Positions 52,914 to 60,920 of a stretch of 64,000 nucleotides of DNA are shown one piece after another (the stretch's first letter is position 1; each line of letters starts with the position of its first letter). The notes beneath the pieces were generated by a model. It made no database searches, was not told the DNA's origin, and worked only from the letters and a program-made list of their open reading frames with translations. The translations under genes and the position numbers were made by a program. The stretch covers positions 1-64,000 of the forward strand of contig JBBROM010000014.1 in assembly GCA_038229415.1 (NCBI GenBank), in the 5' to 3' direction. The stretch comes from JANXUR01 sp038229415 (GTDB taxonomy: Bacteria > Acidobacteriota > Terriglobia > Terriglobales > Acidobacteriaceae).

Positions 52914-53562
52914 CTACTGAATCACCTGCACCGTAGCCGTGGCGCTGGCACCATTTGCGACGCTGGCGAACACCTGAACTGTCACTGGCCCCCAACCCGG
53001 GTTCAGGGTCGGAGTCGTCGCCACCAGACCGTTCACGTCGGAAGTCAGGGTCTGCGATGTCGCCGAGAGAATCACCGGCTCATGCTGCCCCGGCTCCGGC
53101 GGACGCGTCACAAACGTCTGCACGGTCACAGCAGCACCTTGCACAGGATCAGCCGGGTTCTGAGAATCGGTCACAAGAAAGCTGACTGCGGGTGCAGGCG
53201 CACCGACCGCGACCGCCGTACCATCGCCAGCCTCCGTCAGCAACTGCAGCGTGTTCGCTTGCGATGCCTGAATATCGAAGGTCTGACACGGGGCCGTGCT
53301 GTCCACACAAGCCACGACCTGCACTTCCGTGGCCAGGGAAGTGAGGGTCAGGTTCGTGGTGGAGTATCCATTGGAATCGGTGTTTACGCTGGCAGAACTC
53401 AGCGTGCCCGCACCCAGCGTCAGCGTAAAGCCAACCTTGCGTCCGATCACGGCCTTGCCACTGCTTAGCACCCGCGCCGTCAGAGGCACGGCGAGTGTAC
53501 TGTCGCTCGCCGCCCAGCGCAACTGGTTGACCAACGAAATATCAGCGACGACGAAATCGCCG
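52914..53562 (-). pseudogene. 3' part of the frameshifted metzincin-like adhesin
   Basis: This minus-strand frame encodes Ig-like repeats continuing the protein of the next entry: DISLVNQLRWAASDSTLAVP, then FTLTLGAGTLSSASVNTDSNG, ending PVTVQVFASVANGASATATV. It has no start of its own that fits, and the upstream residues in this frame are a shadow. Adding one base within about 53541-53562 joins it to the upstream frame (LAPLTYTTPSFVQGTLSA) to make one protein of about 978 residues. So this is the distal part of one broken gene or a sequencing error. Confidence 0.7.
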
Positions 53563-55852
53563 AAAGCGTGCCCTGCACAAAGCTCGGAGTCGTATAGGTT
53601 AGCGGTGCCAGCGATGCCTTGAGCGTGTAGGTTCCGGTAGCGGTCGGCGTAATCACCGAACTTACCTCGCCATTCGGCCCACTCAGCACCGAGCAAGTCG
53701 TCGCGCCGCCACAAGCAGCAAACTGCACGTTCACTGGAGATGCGCTTAATTGCACCGTCGCTCCCGCAACCGGCGTCACGCCATCGCTTTGCACCACCCG
53801 CACCCGAAACGGATTCTGGGATACGCCCCCAACCGGCGTCGCTGGGTTGCTGCCTTGCAGCAGAATGACCGAATCGGCTGGCCCAGCCCCCATCATCAGC
53901 CCCCCGGAGATAACCGAAGCTGCGCCTGTCAGCGGATCGGTGAGCGTTACATCCTGCACGCCGTCCGCGCCCGGCGGTGCAATGGATTGAATTTGGTTAG
54001 CCACTACGCTGAGCGTCCCGGAATTCGCTATGCCCACCGCGACCGTGGTTCCCACCCGAAAGCCCAACCCTTGAATCGTCAACAAACTGCCGCCTTGCGC
54101 CGAGATGCGTGAAGGCTGCACCGTGTCTCCATAAAAGATGCGCGCGCGATAGCGAAAATCCGGTCGTCCGTCGCCCCGCAGGTCGGCAATGCCTACGATG
54201 AAGCCAGAGTCGCCCAAAATCAGCGCATCGAGCCGCGTGACCCCGAGTTGCAACGAGTTAAACGGCTGCCCCACGAATGCTGGCGGCGGCGAACCTGCAA
54301 CAGATCCAGCGTCCCAAATACCGATCAGCGGCATGGCCTTGTTCGTGGTCGCCAAGCCCGTCGTCCCATCTGCGCTGATCGTTGTGCTGCCATCAATCGC
54401 CGTCACCAGGATGCTCAGCGAGTTGTTGGCGTGTCCGCTGAAGCTGTAGTAGTCGGCATCGCCATAGCCGTTCAGGCTAGCCGTCCAATCGCCAGCAGCG
54501 GGCACTGGCGCAGGCGACGCAAAGGAACTTGGCTCGCGTAAGTCCGTTGCGATGGCGGCGCTGCCCTGCATGACGATGTCCTGATTTGTCGTAGCTCCAC
54601 TATTGACCGTCACGTTGACCGCAGTGAAGGTTCCGGCGGGCTGGACCTGCCCATAGTCATAAGGCCCCACGCCCAGGCTGCCGGTGAAATTTGGGTCTAT
54701 CGCCTCCACGCTGATCTGGTAGGTCGCTGTCTTGCGTCCGTCAGGGAACTCCAGTCCGCTCAGGTCAAACGAGCCTTCTAATGACGTATCGTCTGAGCCG
54801 AACTGGTCAAAGCGGTTGCCCGTGGCATCGGTGTAGCCGGTCACAGCGTTACCTGCATTGCCGCGAAAGCGGAAACCCGAGACGCACGAAGCCGCATATT
54901 GGCCTGACGTCAGTCCACTTGCTGGGTCCATCCAGCGGGCGACTATGTTCACCCCCTGCATGGGCTGGGTCTTGTTGCCGTGCGCGTCCACAAAGTAAAC
55001 CGAGCCTCGAATCGCGCCGGTCGCGCTGCCTGTCTTGGGATACAGCCGTGACAGCGCAGCGCGGTCGTCCATGTTGGCGACTCCTGTGTTGCGCAGACAC
55101 GTGGTCACGCTCGAACACAGCGGATCCTGCGGATGCATGAGGGGAAAGCCCGAATAGTCTTCCGCCTTGGGTGGCGGATTGCCGGTAATAACATTTCCGT
55201 TCAGCTGCGACCAGTCCAGCCCTAGGACGCGGCCCAGCGTTCGCGTCAGGTGGTACTTCAGGTCGGCAAGGCTGGCGGAGGTCGCAGCACAACGCCCGTT
55301 AATCACGACGAGGGCGTGCACAAAATGTCCGTCGGTGGAGTACGCGTCCGGCCCACCGTAGGTGGAGTTGGTCAGGCAAAAGCTGGGGTCGCTGGAACCA
55401 GTGCCCAGCAGCGCCTCCGTCACCGCGCCGTCGTAGTCGTACACGATGGCTACCGGCTTGTTCGTAGCCGTGGGCAGAATGTCGGCAGGCAGCGTCAGCC
55501 CGGCTCCCGAACTGCTCACATTGCCGCCGTTGACGTCCTCGGCTAGTGAACCGCCATTTACGACTGTCAGTGAGGCAGAAGCCACGCCCGTCCAGCGGCT
55601 AAAGGCGTCAGCCACAAAGGCGTTGGCATCGGTCTGCTTCAGCACTGGACTCAGGTCGCCAAGGTCGGTGTAGTAAGTGACGTTGCTGGCGCTCCACGTC
55701 AGCGGAGTGCCTTTGCTGGAGCTGTTGAAGTAGCTGACGCCTGCCACCTTCAGCGGCCCCCCACTGAAGGCAGGTGAGGACAGTAGCAGGATGCCGCACC
55801 ACCCAGCGAATCTCGTCCAGTGCCGCCACAGGTGGCTCACGGCTTGGCTCAT
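53480..55852 (-). CDS. Secreted metzincin-like/Ig-domain protein, catalytic site degenerate, C-terminus cut by frameshift
   Basis: 790 residues in frame. A signal sequence (FAGWCGILLLSSPAFSG) precedes a domain where a matrixin active site is expected: YHLTRTLGRVLGLDWSQLN, in which the HExGHxxGLDHS pattern has become RTxGRxxGLDWS, so all three zinc ligands and the catalytic Glu are lost. Beta-sandwich domains, a pre-peptidase-like region (DWTASLNGYGDADYYSFSGH) and an IPT/Ig fold follow. The frame then ends soon after TPSFVQGTLSAISSS in unrelated residues. Start ATG 55852 overlaps the stop of the upstream gene by 4 nt. The protein is probably a surface adhesin, not a protease. Confidence 0.75.
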   Translation of the reverse strand: MSQAVSHLWRHWTRFAGWCGILLLSSPAFSGGPLKVAGVSYFNSSSKGTPLTWSASNVTYYTDLGDLSPVLKQTDANAFVADAFSRWTGVASASLTVVNGGSLAEDVNGGNVSSSGAGLTLPADILPTATNKPVAIVYDYDGAVTEALLGTGSSDPSFCLTNSTYGGPDAYSTDGHFVHALVVINGRCAATSASLADLKYHLTRTLGRVLGLDWSQLNGNVITGNPPPKAEDYSGFPLMHPQDPLCSSVTTCLRNTGVANMDDRAALSRLYPKTGSATGAIRGSVYFVDAHGNKTQPMQGVNIVARWMDPASGLTSGQYAASCVSGFRFRGNAGNAVTGYTDATGNRFDQFGSDDTSLEGSFDLSGLEFPDGRKTATYQISVEAIDPNFTGSLGVGPYDYGQVQPAGTFTAVNVTVNSGATTNQDIVMQGSAAIATDLREPSSFASPAPVPAAGDWTASLNGYGDADYYSFSGHANNSLSILVTAIDGSTTISADGTTGLATTNKAMPLIGIWDAGSVAGSPPPAFVGQPFNSLQLGVTRLDALILGDSGFIVGIADLRGDGRPDFRYRARIFYGDTVQPSRISAQGGSLLTIQGLGFRVGTTVAVGIANSGTLSVVANQIQSIAPPGADGVQDVTLTDPLTGAASVISGGLMMGAGPADSVILLQGSNPATPVGGVSQNPFRVRVVQSDGVTPVAGATVQLSASPVNVQFAACGGATTCSVLSGPNGEVSSVITPTATGTYTLKASLAPLTYTTPSFVQGTLSAISSSLIFRWSTSCAGRRATVHSPCL

Positions 55853-56442
55853 GGCTGCACCGGCTGATTTGGTTGAGGTCTTGCACGAATCTGCCGAACC
55901 AGCGCCGTGGTGCCGACGAGCCGCGTGCCGGGAGCCAGTGGCCCCTGCGTAGCGGTCGAATCTTCGCCCTCGTTATCGGAGTCAATCAACCATGCGGTAG
56001 GCACTGCAACGTTGCCGAAGCGATTCACCCGCAGCGCGCCCGTGCCTGCGACCTCGCTGGTGATACCTGCCGCATTCGGCTGGTACAGCACGGTGAATAC
56101 ACGCTCGCCTACACGATAGCGCGGATGCGTAAGCCATGGCCCCGCCCACTCCCGCACGGTCAGTTTCGCCCCGCTACGGACGCCGCGTACACCATAGTCC
56201 ACATGGAATGTGACTTCCACCACAGCGGGCGACCCAGCCAGTGGCGATGTCGCAGGCCCGATGCTGGTTACGGTGCCTCGAAAGATCAATCCGGCAAACC
56301 GCATCCATCGCTGCACGACCGGATTCAGCACAATCGGCGGGCCCACCCGCAGTTCTTTGGCGTAGGTCGGCCCGGACGCCATCATGGGCAAGCCCGCGGC
56401 CAGCAGGAGCGCCAGAACGCGCGGGCGAACCTTACGCTGCAT
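55849..56442 (-). CDS. Exported protein of unknown function, upstream partner of the adhesin
   Basis: About 197 residues with a signal peptide (VRPRVLALLLAAGLPMMASG). The rest is beta-rich, with IFRGTVTSIGPATSP, VVEVTFHVDYGVRGVRSGAK and REWAGPWLTHPRYRVGERVF, a small OB/Ig-like domain. I do not recognise it. Its stop overlaps the ATG of the adhesin gene (ATGA), so the two are translated together. The start is uncertain: ATG 56442 begins the signal peptide; the frame is open to 56520. Confidence 0.65.
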   Translation of the reverse strand: MQRKVRPRVLALLLAAGLPMMASGPTYAKELRVGPPIVLNPVVQRWMRFAGLIFRGTVTSIGPATSPLAGSPAVVEVTFHVDYGVRGVRSGAKLTVREWAGPWLTHPRYRVGERVFTVLYQPNAAGITSEVAGTGALRVNRFGNVAVPTAWLIDSDNEGEDSTATQGPLAPGTRLVGTTALVRQIRARPQPNQPVQP

Positions 56443-56617
56443 AAGGCCACGCGAGTGGTACACAAGATTGGGCAAACCGCGCACCTCCAAAGGCCCACTT
56501 TTGACGATACGCACCGGCAAACCATGCGCCCGTGACAGCGGTCACCATACGACTGTGACTATTCCGGCTATGTGAAAGTAGATAAACGAGAGGAGATGGC
56601 TATTCCTATTGCGGGAA

Positions 56618-57568
56618 TTATGTGCGGGGGGCTTCGCTCGCTGTTTCACTGCCAATGGCCGAGAGCCGCGCGCCACCCAGCAGCAGCAAACCTGACAGAA
56701 ACGCCCAAAACAGAATCGTCACCGACAGCGAAAACGGGCCATAGACTTCCTGAAAATTCAGCCACGGCAACGCGATGATATACGCGTATTTCATCACCTC
56801 CCAGAGCAGGCCAGTGATGATCGCCGCAGGCATCACCTGTCGCGCCGAAACCTTGGCGTTGGGCAGTAGCCAGTAGATGAAGAAGAAGACCGCGATGGAG
56901 GCAGCAATCGCAAATATCTTCATCACGATCCACGTAATCACACGAACGATGATGCCGCCATCATTGCCCGCCAGAATCCAATTGAAGAGCGTTACATTTC
57001 CTGCCGTGAGCGCGATGGAGAGTAGCGCCAGAATGCCGCCGCCAATCGCGAGGCCCGTGGACACCACCTGGTTCATCAGGTAGGAACGGTCTTTGACCAG
57101 TCCATCCTGTCGGGCCTGTCCCCAAACCCGGTTGAGCGCCACTTCCAGCGGCAGAAAGATGCCGGACGAGGTGATCAGTAGGATGAGAATCGAGAAAAAT
57201 TGTGCGCTGCGGTGGGCACCCACCATGGCGTTCAGGTTGCGGATCACGAACTCCTGTCCGGCGGGCAGGTAGTCGCGCAGCAGGTCGCTTACCACCGATT
57301 CCATCACCGGGGAATGGAACACGCGGCGGCACAACAGCAGGATCACCACCATAAACGGAAAGAACGACAGCAGGGCATTGGCGGCGACCGAAAAAGCGTA
57401 GGTATGTACTTCTGTTTCTTTAAGATAGCTCAGAGTCTGCAGGAACGATCCGTCAGGAAATTCGGCCAGGAATCGCCGCACCAGCCGCGAAGCCGTGGCC
57501 CAGACACTTTCGCGAAGGGATGCCGCTGGCGGCATCGCGTTGGGGAGAGGAGTGGACACGCCCACCAT
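56618..57568 (-). CDS. YihY/BrkB family inner-membrane protein
   Basis: 316 residues with six membrane segments. Family marks are TYAFSVAANALLSFFPFMVV at the first segment, the ASGIFLPLEVALNRVWGQ-like stretch (SSGIFLPLEVALNRVWGQA) and FFFIYWLLPNAKVSARQVMPAAIITGLLWE. YihY/BrkB proteins were once called RNase BN in error; they are transporters or envelope proteins of unclear function. Start ATG 57568; no partner genes. Confidence 0.9.
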   Translation of the reverse strand: MVGVSTPLPNAMPPAASLRESVWATASRLVRRFLAEFPDGSFLQTLSYLKETEVHTYAFSVAANALLSFFPFMVVILLLCRRVFHSPVMESVVSDLLRDYLPAGQEFVIRNLNAMVGAHRSAQFFSILILLITSSGIFLPLEVALNRVWGQARQDGLVKDRSYLMNQVVSTGLAIGGGILALLSIALTAGNVTLFNWILAGNDGGIIVRVITWIVMKIFAIAASIAVFFFIYWLLPNAKVSARQVMPAAIITGLLWEVMKYAYIIALPWLNFQEVYGPFSLSVTILFWAFLSGLLLLGGARLSAIGSETASEAPRT

Positions 57569-57661
57569 GTTAGCAGGCCAAACCTGTCAGACAGCGAGCA
57601 AGTCGAACGGTGTTTCGGACAGTCCACCTAGTGATTCCTCGCAAAATTGTCAAAAATTCTC

Positions 57662-57954
57662 TTGCAATCCAGAGCAGACAAATTTAGCATTCATGCCGTT
57701 CAGAAAAAGCAAACCGAACGGTTGTTTAGGTTGATGTCCAGTCTGGGGAAGTCCATATCGGCGAAGTTCCCGAAGTCCTGAGCGATGCACGGATAAGTGT
57801 GTGCATACGCCGGGGCTTTTAATTTGCGGGAAAATTTCCGGTGCACATTTTTCCCTAGACCGCAGCAACTTTCATCGCTAGGCTCTTCGCGAACAGGGGT
57901 GGGGAGTCCAGAGAATGCAAACGCGAAAGCAGAGCTTGAGGCGAAAGGAGCAGT
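57662..57954 (+). promoter_or_regulatory. Long leader region before cspA
   Basis: About 385 nt lie between brkB and cspA without a gene. A weak promoter (TTGCAA 57662-57667, 17 nt, TAGCAT 57685-57690) would give an untranslated leader of about 260 nt, as is usual for cold-shock genes whose leader folds differently in the cold. A hairpin arm pair CCGTTC/GAACGG is seen at 57696-57701 and 57716-57721. GAAAGGAG lies 3-10 nt before the ATG. No known cold box is recognised. Confidence 0.4.
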
Positions 57955-58173
57955 ATGTCAGAAGCGAGAGAAAAAGGCACAGTCAAGTGGTTTAACGGGG
58001 CCAAGGGATACGGGTTCATTCAACGCAGCACCGGAGAGGACGTCTTCGTCCACTTTTCGGCGATTCAGGAATCGGGCTACCGGACGCTGAACGAAGGCGA
58101 GACGGTGGAATACGATCTGACCTCGGGCCCCAAGGGATTCCAGGCAGCGAATGTAGCGCGCGCGACTAACTAG
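57955..58173 (+). CDS. cspA: Cold-shock protein, CspA family
   Basis: A 72-residue cold-shock domain that binds single-stranded nucleic acid and acts as an RNA chaperone. RNP1 (KGYGFI) and RNP2 (VFVHF) are perfect, with GTVKWFNGAKGYGFIQRSTG at the start. It is monocistronic: a terminator follows at 58213-58236 and the start has GAAAGGAGCAGT upstream. The symbol cspA stands for the family; the paralogue cannot be told. Confidence 0.95.
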   Translation: MSEAREKGTVKWFNGAKGYGFIQRSTGEDVFVHFSAIQESGYRTLNEGETVEYDLTSGPKGFQAANVARATN

Positions 58174-58212
58174 GCCAGCAGTTCGGCTGCGGATTCCAGA
58201 AGATTCGGTTTG

Positions 58213-58236
58213 AACCCTCCCCGCGGGGAGGGTTTT
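58213..58236 (+). terminator. Terminator after cspA
   Basis: AACCCTCCCC (58213-58222) and GGGGAGGGTT (58225-58234) form a near-perfect GC-rich stem followed by TTTTC, starting 40 nt after the cspA stop. It isolates the three-gene cassette downstream from cspA transcription. Confidence 0.85.
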
Positions 58237-58297
58237 CTTCCTCTACGCTTTCGACGAGTACCGCACAGCGCATAAAGTCGAGAGACAAACAACATTT

Positions 58298-59017
58298 GTG
58301 GATGCCACCCATCTACAATTGCACAGTGAACCGCAATACGGTATATTTCTCTTCGAGATGCCAGACCGCATTCCAGAGATTAGTGGCGCGGCCATAGTGG
58401 TTGTTGGTTCGTTCAACCCGGCGATTTTTCAGCCCGAATGGTTTGCCCGGCAGAATCTCATTCCAGTGCCGGAAGCTGACCAAGCCGAATTGAAGATGGT
58501 TCACCCGCAGCTTAGCCACTTTGAAACCGAGAGATTCTTTATCCAAGTCACCACGGAGCGTTTCGTGGCTATGACAAGGGCAACCACGGACACATCTGTT
58601 CTCGGGGATCTTGTTCGAGGGACTTTCTTCATCCTCGAACACACACCAATTACTGCAGTCGGTCTGGACTTCCAGATGCACTTCTCAGTCGGATCCGAAG
58701 AGGCGTGGCACCGGGTGGGCGACAGTTTGGCTCCAAAGGAAGTCTGGACTGAGGTGCTTCGCGGGCGGCCGGGTATGAAGGTGCTCCAAATTGAGGCGAC
58801 AGACGATAACGGACACAAAATGACGATTAAGGTCGAGCCGTCAATTAAGATTACGCACGGCGTTTACTTTGAGACAAATGAACATTACGCCGTCGAGGGA
58901 AAAAAGACGGGAAGCGCATTCTTGGATGAATTGCTGCGCAACCGATGGGAAGGAGCACAAGACGATGCCACCAAGATTGCGCGGAGCGTCCTCGATTGGA
59001 GTCTGGTCGACCGCTGA
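58298..59017 (+). CDS. Unrecognised protein, first gene of three-gene cassette (gene A)
   Basis: 239 residues, alpha/beta, no signal peptide or membrane segment. Notable stretches are IVVVGSFNPAIFQPEWFARQ, RFVAMTRATTDTSVLGDLVRG, TAVGLDFQMHFSVGSEEAWH and GDSLAPKEVWTEVLRGRPGM. I do not recognise the family and can see no catalytic motif. GTG 58298 opens the frame; ATG 58358 (MPDRIPEISGAA) is an alternative, as neither has a good Shine-Dalgarno site. The next gene begins within its last 53 nt, so the two are coupled. Codons such as ATA, CTA and AGA seem more frequent than in the neighbouring core genes, though I did not compute usage. Confidence 0.75.
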   Translation: MDATHLQLHSEPQYGIFLFEMPDRIPEISGAAIVVVGSFNPAIFQPEWFARQNLIPVPEADQAELKMVHPQLSHFETERFFIQVTTERFVAMTRATTDTSVLGDLVRGTFFILEHTPITAVGLDFQMHFSVGSEEAWHRVGDSLAPKEVWTEVLRGRPGMKVLQIEATDDNGHKMTIKVEPSIKITHGVYFETNEHYAVEGKKTGSAFLDELLRNRWEGAQDDATKIARSVLDWSLVDR

Positions 59018-59534
59018 AAGCCAGAACACTACCGGAGAGAGTGTGGTTTCGGCGGTTCGCTATGACACAGCACCGATCTGGCCTCATGACGACCAAAGCC
59101 CCAGATTGCAGGCTACAGCCTTGCGCGTGAATGAGGCTGCCGGTACCCCGCCTCAGGAGTTGCCGGTCGACGTCGCCGTGCCGCCCCCGATCCCTACTTT
59201 CGGCCAGAAAGCAGAGTCCTCGTGGCTGCGCAGGCGGCAGCTCTGGGAGGGCACTGTTATGGAAACGACCGACGAAGGGTTCCGGGCACAGTTATATGAC
59301 AAGACCAACCCAAGTTACCCAGACGAAGAGGCGGTTTTCGACTTCTGTGAGGTATCCGATGAAGACCGGCAACTTGTTTTTCCGGGGTCAGGATTTCACT
59401 GGGTCATAGGAACTGAGAGCACCCGCGGTGGCCAGGTGAAAAACGTTTCCATACTTAGCTTTCGTCGGTTGCCTCGGTGGTCAAAGAGGTCCCTCCAACG
59501 CGCACTCCAAGCCGCGGATCCGACTGAGGGCTGA
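58965..59534 (+). CDS. Unrecognised protein, second gene of the cassette (gene B)
   Basis: 189 residues. The first 60-80 are low in structure (many Ser, Thr, Pro). The C-terminal half looks like a compact beta-barrel: RRRQLWEGTVMETTDEGFRA, QLYDKTNPSYPDEEAVFDFC, EVSDEDRQLVFPGSGFHWVI, then KNVSILSFRRLPRWSKRSL. It may be a small OB- or SH3-like nucleic-acid- or protein-binding fold; this is a guess. ATG 58965 has AGGAG about 9 nt upstream, and overlaps gene A by 53 nt. Its TGA stop shares one base with the ATG of gene C. Confidence 0.7.
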   Translation: MPPRLRGASSIGVWSTAESQNTTGESVVSAVRYDTAPIWPHDDQSPRLQATALRVNEAAGTPPQELPVDVAVPPPIPTFGQKAESSWLRRRQLWEGTVMETTDEGFRAQLYDKTNPSYPDEEAVFDFCEVSDEDRQLVFPGSGFHWVIGTESTRGGQVKNVSILSFRRLPRWSKRSLQRALQAADPTEG

Positions 59535-60628
59535 TGCCTGACAGGGCGCAGGCGCCAGCAAGCAATGAGCTGGAAATCTCGATTATCGGTCCTGGCCGGG
59601 GTGAATGCATCCTAATCCACCTCGGTAACAATGACTGGTGTGTCGTGGATTCTTGCGTAGCTAGAGGAATTCAAGATTCTGTTGCGACCGAATACTTGAG
59701 GTCTTTCGGAGGGTCTCCCCAGATAAGGCTAGTTGTGGCGTCACACTGGCACGATGATCATATTAGGGGTCTAGCCGGGGTACTGGAGAGCGCACCGACT
59801 GCACAATTCAGCTGCTCGATGGCACTCAAGGAACAAGAGTTCGCCGCTTTGATGAGGCTCCAAGAGTTAAGCATAGTCGACAATTCCGGCACCCGAGAGT
59901 TCGCGAGAATACTCGACGTGCTCAAAGACCGACCTGGCGCGTCAGAGGTCTCTGCACCCTTTTTTGCCCTGCAAGGTCGAGTTCTTCTTAGACTGTCCGC
60001 TTCCCCGGCGAGATCCACTGCGGCAGCGGTAACGGCACTGAGTCCTTCTGATGACAGCGTGGTAAGAGCTATGAATGATCTCCGAAAGCTAATGCCCACG
60101 GCTGGAATGCCTCAAGGGCGCTTAGTAAGTCCAACCCCGAACCACAATTCGGTCGTGCTCTGGGTCGAAGCTGGCGCGCGCAGGGTGTTATTGGGGGCGG
60201 ACCTAGAACACACAGGCCGGAGCGGCGAAGGCTGGTTAGCGGTCATTAGTGGCCATATCGACACTACTCGCGCCGAAGTGTTTAAGGTTCCCCATCCCGG
60301 TTCTCCAACCTCAGATTATCCGGGCGTCTGGTCGTCGATGCTGAACGAGAATCCTATCGCGATCCTGACACCATTCTCGGGAAAGCTGCCCGCGACAAGC
60401 GATCTTGAGCGTATAGCAACATACACAAATAACCTCTACTGCACCTCCAGTGGAACCGGAAAACCCCCGACGCGAGACAAAACGGTCGAGAAGAAAATGC
60501 GCGACGCAGCATCAGCTCGGCGTGTTCTTGACGGTAACCCGGGCCACGTCAGACTTAGATGGCCAATCGCAACCGATCAAGCACCTTCTGTCGAACTTTT
60601 TAACGGTGCTTATCGATTTCAGCCTTAG
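59534..60628 (+). CDS. ComEC-like metallo-beta-lactamase-fold hydrolase, third gene of the cassette (gene C)
   Basis: 364 residues, no signal peptide. The MBL metal motif is intact: SHWHDDH, giving H71, H73, D75 and H76. Later marks are NHNSVVLW with H204, VLLGADLEHT with D223, and KVPHPGSP with H254. The latter part resembles the nuclease-like MBL domain of ComEC/Rec2, but the usual HHGS motif reads HPGS, so one site differs. It could be a nuclease, phosphodiesterase or other hydrolase, acting inside the cell. It overlaps gene B by 1 nt, and ends 11 nt before a broken queG copy. Confidence 0.85.
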   Translation: MPDRAQAPASNELEISIIGPGRGECILIHLGNNDWCVVDSCVARGIQDSVATEYLRSFGGSPQIRLVVASHWHDDHIRGLAGVLESAPTAQFSCSMALKEQEFAALMRLQELSIVDNSGTREFARILDVLKDRPGASEVSAPFFALQGRVLLRLSASPARSTAAAVTALSPSDDSVVRAMNDLRKLMPTAGMPQGRLVSPTPNHNSVVLWVEAGARRVLLGADLEHTGRSGEGWLAVISGHIDTTRAEVFKVPHPGSPTSDYPGVWSSMLNENPIAILTPFSGKLPATSDLERIATYTNNLYCTSSGTGKPPTRDKTVEKKMRDAASARRVLDGNPGHVRLRWPIATDQAPSVELFNGAYRFQP

Positions 60629-60639
60629 CGGGAGCGCAG

Positions 60640-60780
60640 ACGGATACTCAATTCGATTCGTGGCTGCAAAAAGCGGCGCGAGTGCGGTTCGACTCGGCAG
60701 GAGTGGCGGCGGTTGCTGAGTACGCCGAGCTGCAGGCGTTTCCAGCCTGGGCCACCGGTCTGTGCATTTTTCTTTGTTGA
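60640..60780 (+). pseudogene. Broken 5' fragment of queG
   Basis: Codons from 60640 give TDTQFDSWLQKAARVRF, then DSAGVAAVAEYAELQAFPAW, and a stop at 60778. The intact queG at 61819 starts MLTESQFNPWLQQAARECGF, then DRAGVAAVGEYAELRAFPEW. About two thirds of these 40 residues agree, with two small compensating gaps (a 3-nt loss around 60680). The match ends near 60757, after which the sequence is unrelated. The fragment lies in the same orientation as queG, 11 nt after gene C. Confidence 0.85.
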
Positions 60781-60787
60781 ACGAAAC

Positions 60788-60824
60788 CCCCATTCTAAAC
60801 GCAAAGTGCGCGTTTAGAATGGGG
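60788..60824. repeat. Palindromic repeat, first copy
   Basis: Arms CCCCATTCTAAACGC (60788-60802) and GCGTTTAGAATGGGG (60810-60824) pair perfectly over 15 bp with a 7-nt loop. The right arm continues CACCCGG, giving TGGGGCACCCGG, as at 63141-63152. No T run. It lies between the convergent queG fragment and the NIPSNAP gene. Confidence 0.8.
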
Positions 60825-60855
60825 CACCCGGATCAGTCTGTGACTTTGAAACATC

Positions 60856-60886
60856 CCCACTCAAGCCAAAAGCGGACTTGAATGGG
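60856..60886. repeat. Palindromic repeat, second copy
   Basis: CCCACTCAAG (60856-60865) pairs with CTTGAATGGG (60877-60886) with one mismatch, around an 11-nt loop, and is followed by CCACCTG. The layout and the GAATGGGxCACC end resemble the copy at 60788. Confidence 0.6.
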
Positions 60887-60920
60887 CCACCTGTCTGTCT
60901 TCACCTGTCATCCGCAGTCC

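Noticed and set aside
53480..53714. Programmed -1 frameshifting in the adhesin
   Set aside because: No X-XXY-YYZ heptamer or downstream pseudoknot is seen in the overlap, so an indel is the simpler reading.
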